A DNA stretch of 64,000 nucleotides from Alphaproteobacteria bacterium (lineage in GTDB: Bacteria; Pseudomonadota; Alphaproteobacteria; Micropepsales; Micropepsaceae): NCBI GenBank assembly GCA_016125165.1, contig WGMH01000001.1, positions 310,001-374,000 of the forward strand, given 5' to 3'. The translations under genes and the position numbers were made by a program. Every line of letters starts with the position of its first letter. Position 1 is the stretch's first letter. Below the pieces are notes generated by a model that searched no databases, was not told the origin of the DNA, and worked only from the letters and a program-made list of their open reading frames with translations. Below, piece by piece: positions 49,884 to 58,297 of the stretch.

Positions 49884-52418
49884 GTGGCGAAACTTTCCCA
49901 TTATCACGCCAAACGAAACTTCGACGTCACAGCAGAGCCGCGCGGCGCCATATCGCGCAAGCGCGGCTCTCGCCTGAAATTCGTCGTACAGCGGCATGAC
50001 GCACGCCGGCTGCATTTCGATCTGCGGCTTGAACTGGATGGCGTTTATAGATCCTGGGCGGTGACAAAGGTGCCCTCGCCCGACCCGGCCACAAAGCGCC
50101 TTGCCGTGGAGGTGGAAGACCATCCGCTCGACTACGGGACATTCGAAGGCACCATTCCTGAGGGTCAATATGGCGGTGGCACGGTGCAACTGTGGGACCG
50201 CGGCACGTGGAAGCCGCAAGCCGACGAAGCGCCGGAAGAATCGCTTGCCAATGGGCATCTGAAATTCGAACTGGACGGAGAGCGGATGAAGGGTGGGTGG
50301 GCCCTGATCCGTCTGAAGGCCAAAGGCGGCAGCAGGCGCAATCCGCGCCACAACTGGCTTCTCATCAAGGAAAAGGACGGCGAAGCCAAACCCGGCAAGC
50401 CGGATATTCTCTTAAAGGCCGATACCTCGGTGAAGACGGGACGCACGCTCCAGCAGATCGCGGCCGGAAACCGCGCCATGCGAAAACCAAAATCCAAGAC
50501 GGCGAAAAAAAAGAAGGCGGCGCGCAAGCGCGTCACCAGAAAGGCCAGCGACGACGCGCGTCCGGCGCGAGCGCCCGCATTCGTTGCACCGCAACTCGCG
50601 CGCGTCGTGAAAGAACCGCCGACGGGCGCGAACTGGATTCACGAGGTGAAACTGGACGGCTACCGCATGCAGTTGCGCGTGGTGGAGGGCACGGCGCAGC
50701 TGCGCACCCGCACGGGACTTGACTGGAGTGACCGCTTCGCCGCCATCGTGCGGGATGGCGCGGCGTTACCGGATTGCATTCTCGACGGCGAGGTGGTGGC
50801 GCTGGACGAAAACGGCGTCAGCGACTTCGCGGCATTGCAGGAAGCCCTGCGCAAGGGCGACTCGAATATCCTGCGCTACGAGGTGTTCGATCTTCTGTTT
50901 CTGGACGGCTCTGATACGCGCGGCTTGCCACTGACCAGCCGCAAGGAATTGCTGGAAACGCTTCTGGGCACAGCCGATCACCCGCACATCGCCTATCTCG
51001 AACACATGGAAACGCCCGGCGAAGTGATGCTGCATGCGGCCTGCCGGTTGCATCTGGAAGGCATCATCTCCAAGCGCGCCGATGCACCCTATCGCTCGGG
51101 GCGCGGGCATGATTGGACGAAATCCAAATGCCGCGGCGGGCAGGAAGTGGTGATCGGCGGCTGGTCCGCCGATGGTACACGATTGCGCTCGCTGCTCGTC
51201 GGCGTCCATCACGGCGGCAAGCTGGTTTACAGCGGCCGTGTCGGCACCGGTTTCAACGCGCGCAACACACCCGCGCTATCGAAGCGGCTGAAGACGCTTG
51301 AGCGCAAGACCTCTCCGTTCACCGGCGGCATCGCAGTGCCGGGCGCATCCGATGTACATTGGGCCAAGCCCGAGCTGGTCGCGGAAATCGAATTCGCCAC
51401 CGTGACGGCGGACGGTCTTTTCCGGCAGGCGAGCTTCAAGGGCCTGCGCGAAGACAAGCCCGCCGCCAAAGTGGTTGCCGAAGCCCAACCGCAAACCGGT
51501 GAAGCGCCGAGGAAGACGTCGATGGCAAAGCATGCGCAAAGGACAGACGCCACCGTCTCGCATCCCGACAAGGTGATGTGGCCCGATGAAGGTCTGACCA
51601 AGCAGAATCTCGCCGACTACTACGCGGCTGCTGCCGATCGCATCCTGCCGCATATCAAGGGCCGTCCGCTTTCGATCGTGCGCGCGCCAGACGGCATCGA
51701 AGGCCAGCGCTTTTTTCAGCGTCACATGATGGCGGGGAACGAGCATTTCGTGCCGATGAAAGTGAAGGGCGAGAAGAAGCCCTATCTCGCCGTGGACAAT
51801 GAAGAGGGGCTCATCGCGCTGGCACAGGCCGCCGTGCTCGAATTTCATCCCTGGGGCAGCAGGCAGGGCGATCCGGAGACGCCGGAGCGCATCATCTTCG
51901 ATGTCGATCCCGATGCGGGCCTGGATTTCGCGCGCGTACGCGAAGCGGCGAAGGCATTGAAGGCCCGGCTCGAAGCCTGCGGGCTCGTTCCTTTCCTCAA
52001 AACCACCGGCGGCAAGGGGCTGCATGTTTGCGCACCGGTGAAGGGAACGCCGAAATCGCCCGCCACATGGCCCGACGCAAAAGCCTTCAGCAAAAAACTC
52101 TGCCAGATGCTCGAACGCGACGAGCCTGACCGCTACACCACCAATCTGAAAAAGTCGGCGCGCAAGGAAAGAATTTTTCTCGACTACCTGCGCAATGATC
52201 GCACCGCCACCGCTGTCGGCCCATGGTCGCCGCGCGCGCGCCCCGGCGCCACCATCGCCACGCCGCTTGCGTGGCGCGAACTCAATGCGAAGCTCGATCC
52301 GGCGAAATTCTCGCTCGCCGAGGCCGGGGCCGTGCTGCGGCGTGCCGATCCCTGGAAGGATATCGGCAAGCATGCGGGTTCACTGTCTGCGGCTTTGAAG
52401 AAACTCGAAAAGCTATGA
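49884..52418 (+). CDS. ligD: Multifunctional DNA ligase D (non-homologous end joining)
   Basis: An 844-residue protein in three parts. Residues 1-190: 3'-phosphoesterase (FVVQRHDARRLHFDLRLELD, with His38 and His44). Residues 240-530: ATP-dependent ligase with nucleotidyl Lys256 in EVKLDGYRM. Residues 555-844: AEP-type polymerase (SHPDKVMWPDEGLTKQNL, metal Asp pair in FDVDPDAG near 672). A basic linker (KPKSKTAKKKKAARKR) joins the first two. GTG at 49884 has AGG nearby. It partners with Ku, encoded convergently and overlapping by six bases, to repair double-strand breaks. Confidence 0.96.
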   Translation: MAKLSHYHAKRNFDVTAEPRGAISRKRGSRLKFVVQRHDARRLHFDLRLELDGVYRSWAVTKVPSPDPATKRLAVEVEDHPLDYGTFEGTIPEGQYGGGTVQLWDRGTWKPQADEAPEESLANGHLKFELDGERMKGGWALIRLKAKGGSRRNPRHNWLLIKEKDGEAKPGKPDILLKADTSVKTGRTLQQIAAGNRAMRKPKSKTAKKKKAARKRVTRKASDDARPARAPAFVAPQLARVVKEPPTGANWIHEVKLDGYRMQLRVVEGTAQLRTRTGLDWSDRFAAIVRDGAALPDCILDGEVVALDENGVSDFAALQEALRKGDSNILRYEVFDLLFLDGSDTRGLPLTSRKELLETLLGTADHPHIAYLEHMETPGEVMLHAACRLHLEGIISKRADAPYRSGRGHDWTKSKCRGGQEVVIGGWSADGTRLRSLLVGVHHGGKLVYSGRVGTGFNARNTPALSKRLKTLERKTSPFTGGIAVPGASDVHWAKPELVAEIEFATVTADGLFRQASFKGLREDKPAAKVVAEAQPQTGEAPRKTSMAKHAQRTDATVSHPDKVMWPDEGLTKQNLADYYAAAADRILPHIKGRPLSIVRAPDGIEGQRFFQRHMMAGNEHFVPMKVKGEKKPYLAVDNEEGLIALAQAAVLEFHPWGSRQGDPETPERIIFDVDPDAGLDFARVREAAKALKARLEACGLVPFLKTTGGKGLHVCAPVKGTPKSPATWPDAKAFSKKLCQMLERDEPDRYTTNLKKSARKERIFLDYLRNDRTATAVGPWSPRARPGATIATPLAWRELNAKLDPAKFSLAEAGAVLRRADPWKDIGKHAGSLSAALKKLEKL

Positions 52419-53336
52419 GCGCCGCGCACGCTTCCTGGCTGGCGCTTTTGTTTTACGCGGCCGCGCAGCACCCTTTTTGGCAAGGCTCTTCCTCAGCGCC
52501 GCCATCAGATCGATGACATTGGTATCATCCGGCGGCGGCGCGGCCACGGTGGTCTTCTGACCCTTCTGCTTGCGATGAATGAGATCGCGCAGCGCCGCTT
52601 CGTAGCGATCGGTGAATTCATCCGGGTCAAAGGGGCCTTCCTGCTGCGCGATGATCTTCTCGGCAATATCGATCATCTTCTTGTCGGGCTTTGCCGTGGG
52701 TACATCGGCGAAAGCCTCATCGGCATCGCGCACTTCGTTTCGCGCGCGCAAGGAATAGGCGAGCAGCCCGCGCCCCCTCGGCTCCAGCGCCATCACGCGC
52801 TCACGCGTGTGCATGACAAGCCGCCCCAGCGCCATCTTGCCCGCGCCCGCCATCGCATCGCGGATCACGGCATAGGCTTCGGTGCCTTCATCGCCATCGG
52901 GGATGAGGAAATAGGGGTCGTTCCAATAGAGACGGTCGATCTCATCCGCAGCCACGAAGCGTTCGATGTCGAGCGTGCGTGTGGTTTCCAGTTTCACCGC
53001 ATCGAGATCGTCATCATCCAGAAGGATGTAGTGGTCCTTGCTCGTTTCATAGCCTTTCACCAGATCGTCGCGCTCCACCGGCCCAGAGTCCGGGTCGGTC
53101 GGCACCATGCGGATGCGGTTGCTGGTTTCCGGGTTGATCAGATGAAAGGAAATGTCGCTCTGCCGATCAATGGCGCTGAACAGCGCCACCGGACAACTCA
53201 CAAGCGAAAGACGCAAATGCCCTTGCCACACCGGACGCCTGCTGTATGGGCCGCCATGCGCCGCGTGATCATTGGCCGGTTTCGGCGGCCGTGCCGCTTT
53301 CTTGCGGCGGCTTCTGGACGTGCGTGTGCGTGCCAT
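52413..53336 (-). CDS. ku: Ku protein, non-homologous end joining
   Basis: A 307-residue bacterial Ku. VWQGHLRLSLVSCPVALFSAIDRQSDISFHLI opens the ring-forming domain; DDDLDAVKLETTRTLDIERFV and ALGRLVMHTRERVMALEPRGRGLLAYSLR are typical. Both ends are strongly basic (MARTRTSRSRRKKAARPPK; RPRKTKAPARKRARRS), as in Ku proteins that contact DNA and recruit LigD. An exact EcfG promoter lies 23-47 bases upstream, tying NHEJ to the general stress response. Confidence 0.96.
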   Translation of the reverse strand: MARTRTSRSRRKKAARPPKPANDHAAHGGPYSRRPVWQGHLRLSLVSCPVALFSAIDRQSDISFHLINPETSNRIRMVPTDPDSGPVERDDLVKGYETSKDHYILLDDDDLDAVKLETTRTLDIERFVAADEIDRLYWNDPYFLIPDGDEGTEAYAVIRDAMAGAGKMALGRLVMHTRERVMALEPRGRGLLAYSLRARNEVRDADEAFADVPTAKPDKKMIDIAEKIIAQQEGPFDPDEFTDRYEAALRDLIHRKQKGQKTTVAAPPPDDTNVIDLMAALRKSLAKKGAARPRKTKAPARKRARRS

Positions 53337-53358
53337 GGCGTCTCCTTGCCGCAGACGA

Positions 53359-53383
53359 AACGAACCGCGCGCGTCGCAGTTCC
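53359..53383 (-). promoter_or_regulatory. EcfG-type promoter of ku
   Basis: On the minus strand GGAAC, 16 bases, CGTT. The distance of the -10 element to the ku start codon is 22 bases, so the 5' leader is short. Confidence 0.8.
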
Positions 53384-53483
53384 GCCCTAATGCATTTCCG
53401 TTGCGTCAATGACGCAGACGTGCGCGCGCGCATATGCCGTGCTAAAACCCGCGCCTGCACGCAACCCATGAAGGACCATGACA

Positions 53484-54656
53484 ATGGCAGAAGCATATAT
53501 CGTTGCCACCGCGCGCACGGCGGGCGGCAAAAAGGGCGGCAAGGTTTCCGGATGGCATCCGGTGGATCTGGCCGCAAAGGTGATCGACTCTTTGCTGGAT
53601 CGCACGGGCGCAGACCCGGCACTGGTTGAAGACGTCATCATGGGCTGCGTCAGCCAGGTGGGCGAACAGGCCATCAACGTGGCGCGCAATGCGGTGATGG
53701 CCTCACGGCTTCCCGAAAGCGTTCCGGCAACGAGCGTGGACCGCCAGTGCGGTTCCTCGCAGCAGGCGCTTCACTTCGCGGCGCAGGCCGTGATGAGCGG
53801 CGCGATGGATGTGGTGATCGCCGCGGGCGTGGAAAGCATGAGCCGCGTGCCGATGGGTCTTTCCGCCGCGCTGCCAGCAAAGAACGGCTTCGGCAATTAC
53901 ATGAGCCCGGAACTGCAGAAGAAATATCCCGGCATCCAGTTCAGCCAGTTCGCGGGCGCCGAAATGGTGGCGAAGAAATACGACCTGACGAAAGACCAGC
54001 TCGACGAATACGCCTTTGAAAGCCATCGCCGCGCCATCGCGGCAACGCAATCCGGCGCCTTCAAGGATGAAATCGTGCCGCTGGAAATCACCCTGCCCGA
54101 TGGCTCGAAGGAAATGCACACCGTCGATGAAGGCATACGCTTCGACGCATCGCTTGATGGCATCAAGAACGTGAAGCTGCTCGCCGAAGGCGGGCGCATC
54201 ACGGCAGCCACCTCCAGCCAGATCTGCGACGGCGCATCGGGCGTGCTGGTGGTAAACGAGGCGGGCCTCAAGGCGCTTGGCGTGAAGCCGCTCGCGCGCA
54301 TCGTGCACATGACGGTGATCGGCCACGATCCGGTGATCATGCTGGAAGCACCGATCCCCGCCACGCACCGGGCGCTGAAAAAATCCAACCTGAAGATCGA
54401 TGACATCGACCTCTTCGAAGTGAACGAAGCCTTCGCATCGGTGCCGGTGGCATGGCTGAAGGATACGGGCGCCGATCCGTCACGCCTGAACGTGAATGGC
54501 GGTGCCATCGCGCTCGGTCATCCGCTGGGCGGCTCCGGCACCAAACTGATGACGACGCTTGTGAACGCGCTCGGCAAACGCGGCAAGAAGTATGGCCTTC
54601 AGACGATGTGCGAAGGCGGCGGACTCGCCAATGTGACAATCGTCGAGCGGCTCTGA
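53484..54656 (+). CDS. Acetyl-CoA C-acyltransferase (thiolase)
   Basis: A 390-residue thiolase. The nucleophile Cys is in VDRQCGSSQQALHFAAQ near residue 90, the His in NVNGGAIALGHPLGGSG and the second Cys in TMCEGGGLANV. It condenses or cleaves acyl-CoA esters, for beta-oxidation or for acetoacetyl-CoA supply (polyhydroxybutyrate, mevalonate). ATG at 53484 has AAGGACC at good spacing; an ATG at 53478 is an alternative. It stands alone, ending in a terminator shared with the convergent gene. Confidence 0.93.
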   Translation: MAEAYIVATARTAGGKKGGKVSGWHPVDLAAKVIDSLLDRTGADPALVEDVIMGCVSQVGEQAINVARNAVMASRLPESVPATSVDRQCGSSQQALHFAAQAVMSGAMDVVIAAGVESMSRVPMGLSAALPAKNGFGNYMSPELQKKYPGIQFSQFAGAEMVAKKYDLTKDQLDEYAFESHRRAIAATQSGAFKDEIVPLEITLPDGSKEMHTVDEGIRFDASLDGIKNVKLLAEGGRITAATSSQICDGASGVLVVNEAGLKALGVKPLARIVHMTVIGHDPVIMLEAPIPATHRALKKSNLKIDDIDLFEVNEAFASVPVAWLKDTGADPSRLNVNGGAIALGHPLGGSGTKLMTTLVNALGKRGKKYGLQTMCEGGGLANVTIVERL

Positions 54657-54677
54657 ATATTCGCGACGGCAAATGCG

Positions 54678-54708
54678 AAACGGCCCTCCCATGCGGGGGC
54701 CGTTTTCG
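54678..54708. terminator. Terminator between thiolase and egtBD genes
   Basis: AAACGGCCC and GGGCCGTTT form a nine-pair stem followed by TTCGTTT on the plus strand, 22 bases past the thiolase stop. Confidence 0.75.
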
Positions 54709-54710
54709 TT

Positions 54711-56921
54711 TCAGCCGAGCAGCAGCACCGCGAATTCCGGCGCCTCGCTGGTCCAGCGTCTTTCGATCCGCCAGCCTGCCAGCGCCGCCATCTCCGTGAA
54801 GCGCGCAATCGTGTATTTGTGCGAGTTCTCGGTGTGGATGGTTTCGCCTTCCGCAAATTCGAAGCTGCGGCCCGACACCGTCACGGTTTGCGCCTTGAGC
54901 GACACAAGATGCATTTCGATGCGGCTTCCCTCGGCGTTCCACACCGCCAGATGCGCGAAGGCATCCAGATCGAAATCGCCGCCCAGTTCGCGATTGATGC
55001 GTGCCAGAACATTCTTGTTGAAGGCCGCCGTCACGCCCTGGCTGTCGTCATAAGCCGAAAGGAGCGTGTTCACATCCTTCACCAGATCGATGCCGATCAG
55101 GAGCTTGCCGCCATCGCCAAGCGTCTCTCGCGCGCGCCGCAGAAACAGAACCGCGTCGTCCTTTTCCAGATTGCCGATGGTCGAGCCGGGGAAGAAGCCA
55201 AGCAGCGGCCGTTCGATCAGCGATACCGGCAGCGCCACCTCGCGCATGAAATCGGCACCGAGCGGCACGATTTCAAGCGATGGGTAAGCCTCGCGGAATT
55301 CGCGCGCCGCCGCTTCAGCCATGCCGAGGTTTATGTCGAGCGGTACATAGGCATCGATGGCTGCAATGTTGTCGAGCAGAATGCGCGTCTTCGTGGATGA
55401 ACCACTGCCGAATTCTACCAGCGCCGTGCCCGGCGCAATCGCATCCGCCAGATCGGACACAATATCCTTCAGAAGCGCGGTCTCGGTGCGCGTGGGGTAA
55501 TATTCGGGAAGCGACGTGATCTCCTCGAACAACCGCGAGCCTTCGGCGTCGTAGAAATATTTGGCGGATAGCGCCTTCTGCGGCTTCGCCAATCCGCTCC
55601 ACACATCGCGCAGCATTTGCGTGTTGCGAACCACAGCGCCAGTGCGCGCGCGAACACGCGGCGCATCGTCGGCGAGTCGCACGCCGGAGAATTGCCAGCG
55701 CATGTGCGGATAGAAGAAATTGCGATAGCTGGCACGGATATGATCTTCCGGCGTGATGCAGGAGCCGCCGCGCAGCACCATCTGGTTGATCATGAACTTG
55801 CCGTTGTATTCGCCCACCGCATCGGCGCTGGCGCGAAAGCCCGGATAGGGCAGATAGGCGCTGCCGGTCCATTCCCACACATCGCCGAACATCTGCGCCA
55901 GCACGCCTTTGGCCGCGCGCGTCGCCTTGGGGTGCAGCACATCGGCATCGAAAAGATTGGCGGTCTGTCCGCAATGGTTGGCCGCATGCTCCCATTCGAA
56001 TTCGGTCGGCAGGCGTTTTCCCCGGAAACGGGCATAAGCATCGGCTTCATAATAGGAAACATGTGCGACCGGCGCCGCCAGATCGAGCGGCTGAAGCCCC
56101 GCCAGAGTCATCTGGTGCCAGACACCTTCGTGCAGCGACCAGTAAAGCGGCGCGCGCCAGCCTTGTGCATTCACGGTGGCCCAGCCATCGGCCAGCCAAT
56201 GCTGCGGCTGCTGGTAGCCGCCCGCTTCGACGAATTCCAGCCACTCGCCATTGGTCGCCAGGCGATTGGAAATGGCGAAGGGCCGCAACAGCACCTGATG
56301 GCGCGGACCTTCATTGTCGAAAGCAAAGCCATCGCCCGCATGACCAATACTCACTTCACCACCGTCGAACCGGATATAATCGAGCGTTTCGGGTGGGCGG
56401 CCGGGCGCGATGTCGCGCGCGCGCCACGCGGGCTTCAGCGGGCTTTGCGCAAAAGCATGCAGGATATCGGTGAGCAGCAATTCCTGATGCTGCTGTTCGT
56501 GATTGAGCCCAAGCTCGATTAGACCGGTGAGGTTTTCATCGCCTTCCGCCAGAAGCTCGGACATCGCCGCATCCACATGACGGCGATAGGCGGAGACTTC
56601 GCTCGCCGAGGGGCGCGAGAGGAGCCCGCGCTGCGGCCGCGGATGGCGTGGGCCCACCGCCTCGTAATACGAATTGAAGAGATATTCGTAGGCCGGATCG
56701 AACGGCGCATAGTCCGCGCGCGGCTTCAGCAGGAATGTCTCGAAAAACCATGTGGTGTGCGCGCGATGCCATTTGACGGGGCTCGCATCGGGCATCGACT
56801 GCAAATTCTGGTCTTCGGGTGAAAGCGGCGCGGCCAGCATTTCCGTCTGCGCGCGAACAGCCAGATAGCGCTCGGCCATCGTCATGGCGGCGCGTCTATG
56901 GAACTTTGGGTTCAGCGTCAT
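54711..56921 (-). CDS. Fused ergothioneine synthase EgtB-EgtD
   Basis: A 736-residue fusion. Residues 1-430: EgtB, a DinB_2 domain with H-x3-H-x-E iron ligands (NHEQQHQELLLTDIL, about 141-147) and an FGE-sulfatase domain (GGEVSIGHAGDGFAFDNEGPRHQVLL ... WEWTGSAYLPYPGF, MVLRGGSCITPEDHIRASYRNFF). Residues 430-736: EgtD, the histidine N-alpha-methyltransferase (KYFYDAEGSRLFEEIT, LVEFGSGSSTKTRILLD, FFPGSTIGNLEKDDAVLFL). EgtD makes hercynine and EgtB adds sulfur with oxygen, the two core steps of ergothioneine synthesis. Fungal Egt1 carries both in the opposite order. Start at 56921; no EgtC or EgtE is adjacent. Confidence 0.93.
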   Translation of the reverse strand: MTLNPKFHRRAAMTMAERYLAVRAQTEMLAAPLSPEDQNLQSMPDASPVKWHRAHTTWFFETFLLKPRADYAPFDPAYEYLFNSYYEAVGPRHPRPQRGLLSRPSASEVSAYRRHVDAAMSELLAEGDENLTGLIELGLNHEQQHQELLLTDILHAFAQSPLKPAWRARDIAPGRPPETLDYIRFDGGEVSIGHAGDGFAFDNEGPRHQVLLRPFAISNRLATNGEWLEFVEAGGYQQPQHWLADGWATVNAQGWRAPLYWSLHEGVWHQMTLAGLQPLDLAAPVAHVSYYEADAYARFRGKRLPTEFEWEHAANHCGQTANLFDADVLHPKATRAAKGVLAQMFGDVWEWTGSAYLPYPGFRASADAVGEYNGKFMINQMVLRGGSCITPEDHIRASYRNFFYPHMRWQFSGVRLADDAPRVRARTGAVVRNTQMLRDVWSGLAKPQKALSAKYFYDAEGSRLFEEITSLPEYYPTRTETALLKDIVSDLADAIAPGTALVEFGSGSSTKTRILLDNIAAIDAYVPLDINLGMAEAAAREFREAYPSLEIVPLGADFMREVALPVSLIERPLLGFFPGSTIGNLEKDDAVLFLRRARETLGDGGKLLIGIDLVKDVNTLLSAYDDSQGVTAAFNKNVLARINRELGGDFDLDAFAHLAVWNAEGSRIEMHLVSLKAQTVTVSGRSFEFAEGETIHTENSHKYTIARFTEMAALAGWRIERRWTSEAPEFAVLLLG

Positions 56922-57185
56922 GAAAATCCCCAGCACAGTATGCAAGGAAACAAGCCAAAGGCTGCTTCGTTCCTGATCGGCGCATTGTTACAGCCGGAGG
57001 CGCACGCGCCTAGAGCACCTGTGAAGACTGCTGACATTTTCCGGGATCAAAGACCGCAACACAAAAGCGGACATTCCTTCGATCACTAGTGCGCACAGCG
57101 AACACCGCGATGTCGCAAATTCTTACAGGCTGCGCCTCAGTTCCATAAAGCATTGAAATTTAAGCCAGAACAGCGCTTTTCGCCC
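56922..57185. other. Intergenic region between divergent egtBD and PRC-barrel genes
   Basis: About 260 bases, moderately AT-rich towards 57060-57160. It contains the leader of egtBD and ends with the EcfG promoter of the PRC-barrel gene. No RNA gene seen. No EcfG consensus faces egtBD. Confidence 0.4.
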
Positions 57186-57210
57186 GGAACGGCGATTGCA
57201 TTGCGACGTT
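57186..57210 (+). promoter_or_regulatory. EcfG-type promoter of the cytoplasmic PRC-barrel gene
   Basis: GGAAC, 16 bases, CGTT, exact consensus on the plus strand, 39 bases upstream of the start codon at 57250. Confidence 0.87.
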
Positions 57211-57249
57211 CTGATGGCACGGCCCCTCGCAAACCAAAAAGGAGCAGCC

Positions 57250-57633
57250 ATGCATACCCAACAATCGGCAAATCTCGACAAACGCGAAAGCGGCAATCTG
57301 ATTGGCAGCGACAAGGTAGAAGGAACCGATGTCTATCGTTCCAATGGCGATCACATCGGCAACATCGACCGCGTCATGATCGACAAATACAGCGGTAAGG
57401 TCGCCTACGCCGTCATGAGCTTTGGCGGCATTCTCGGCATGGGCAAGGATCGCTACCCCGTGCCATGGTCGATGCTGACATACAGCGAAAATCTCGGCGG
57501 CTATCAGCTCGACATCACCGAGCAGCAATTGAAGGGCGCGCCAAGCTTCAGCGACGGGCAGGATTGGCAATTCGCCGATCGCGCAGGCGAGCGCGCGCTG
57601 TTCGATTACTACGGTGCCCCGCCCTATTGGTGA
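57250..57633 (+). CDS. PRC-barrel domain protein
   Basis: A 127-residue cytoplasmic protein with a single PRC-barrel: LIGSDKVEGTDVYRSNGDHIGNIDRVMIDKYSGKVAYAVMSFGGILGMGKDRYPVPWSML. The tail FADRAGERALFDYYGAPPYW is typical of the alphaproteobacterial photosystem-reaction-centre-like stress group. Start at 57250 follows AAAAAGGAGCAGCC. The exact EcfG promoter upstream places it in the stress regulon. Confidence 0.92.
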   Translation: MHTQQSANLDKRESGNLIGSDKVEGTDVYRSNGDHIGNIDRVMIDKYSGKVAYAVMSFGGILGMGKDRYPVPWSMLTYSENLGGYQLDITEQQLKGAPSFSDGQDWQFADRAGERALFDYYGAPPYW

Positions 57634-57663
57634 GGCAATGACGTTGAAAACGGCAGAATGAAA

Positions 57664-58155
57664 TCAATCCGGAGGCGATGACGGGGGTTTGTCCGTCATC
57701 GCCGCATGCTTGCGCACGATCCAGCGCTCCAGCGGACCACCCAGAACCAGAAGAACAACCGCGAGCGCTGCCGACAGCAGCATGATCCGCCACGTGGCGA
57801 ACGCGCACGCAATGCCGAGCACCGCTGCGATCCAGACCGTGGCAGCCGTGGTGAGGTTGTGCACTTCACCTTGGCCGCGATCACGCAGGATGACCCCCGC
57901 GCCGAGAAAGCCGATGCCCGCAAGCACACCCTGCACCGCGCCCTGAACAACGCGGCTCATCGCATCGGGATGGCCGGTGAAGATGTCGAGGCTGGAGGTG
58001 ATGATGCAGACAAGTGCGGATGACAGCGCCACCAGCCCCAAAGTGCGCATGCCGAGAGGCTTGCCTTTCAGGTCGCGGTTGAGACCAATCGCCATGCCTG
58101 CGGCCATCGCAGCCATCATGCGAAGCGCGACATCTGCCAAATCATAATCGAGCAT
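57664..58155 (-). CDS. MgtC/SapB family membrane protein
   Basis: A 163-residue protein with four to five helices. MLDYDLADVALRMMAAMAAGMAIGLNRDLKGKPLGMRTLGLVAL and GAVQGVLAGIGFLGAGVILRD are the MgtC signatures, followed by VHNLTTAATVWIAAVLGIACAF. MgtC proteins affect magnesium homeostasis and ATP synthase activity in acid or low-Mg stress. The short form lacks the C-terminal ACT-like domain. A longer open frame upstream (to 58536) overlaps the next gene and is not used. Confidence 0.9.
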   Translation of the reverse strand: MLDYDLADVALRMMAAMAAGMAIGLNRDLKGKPLGMRTLGLVALSSALVCIITSSLDIFTGHPDAMSRVVQGAVQGVLAGIGFLGAGVILRDRGQGEVHNLTTAATVWIAAVLGIACAFATWRIMLLSAALAVVLLVLGGPLERWIVRKHAAMTDKPPSSPPD

Positions 58156-58297
58156 CGAACCGGGCTTTCGGGCCTCGCGCGCGGGGGAACATCTCAGGTA
58201 AGCGTTCCGGTGCGCAGATCGTTCCCGTCGCCCACAATTGGCGCGTTCACGCGGCCACCTGTAAGATCGCGCGCGAACACTGGTTTTGGGGGCATTC

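Noticed and set aside
58184..58215. GGAAC followed by CGTT upstream of the transglutaminase-like gene
   Set aside because: The spacing is only 12 bases, too short for an EcfG promoter.
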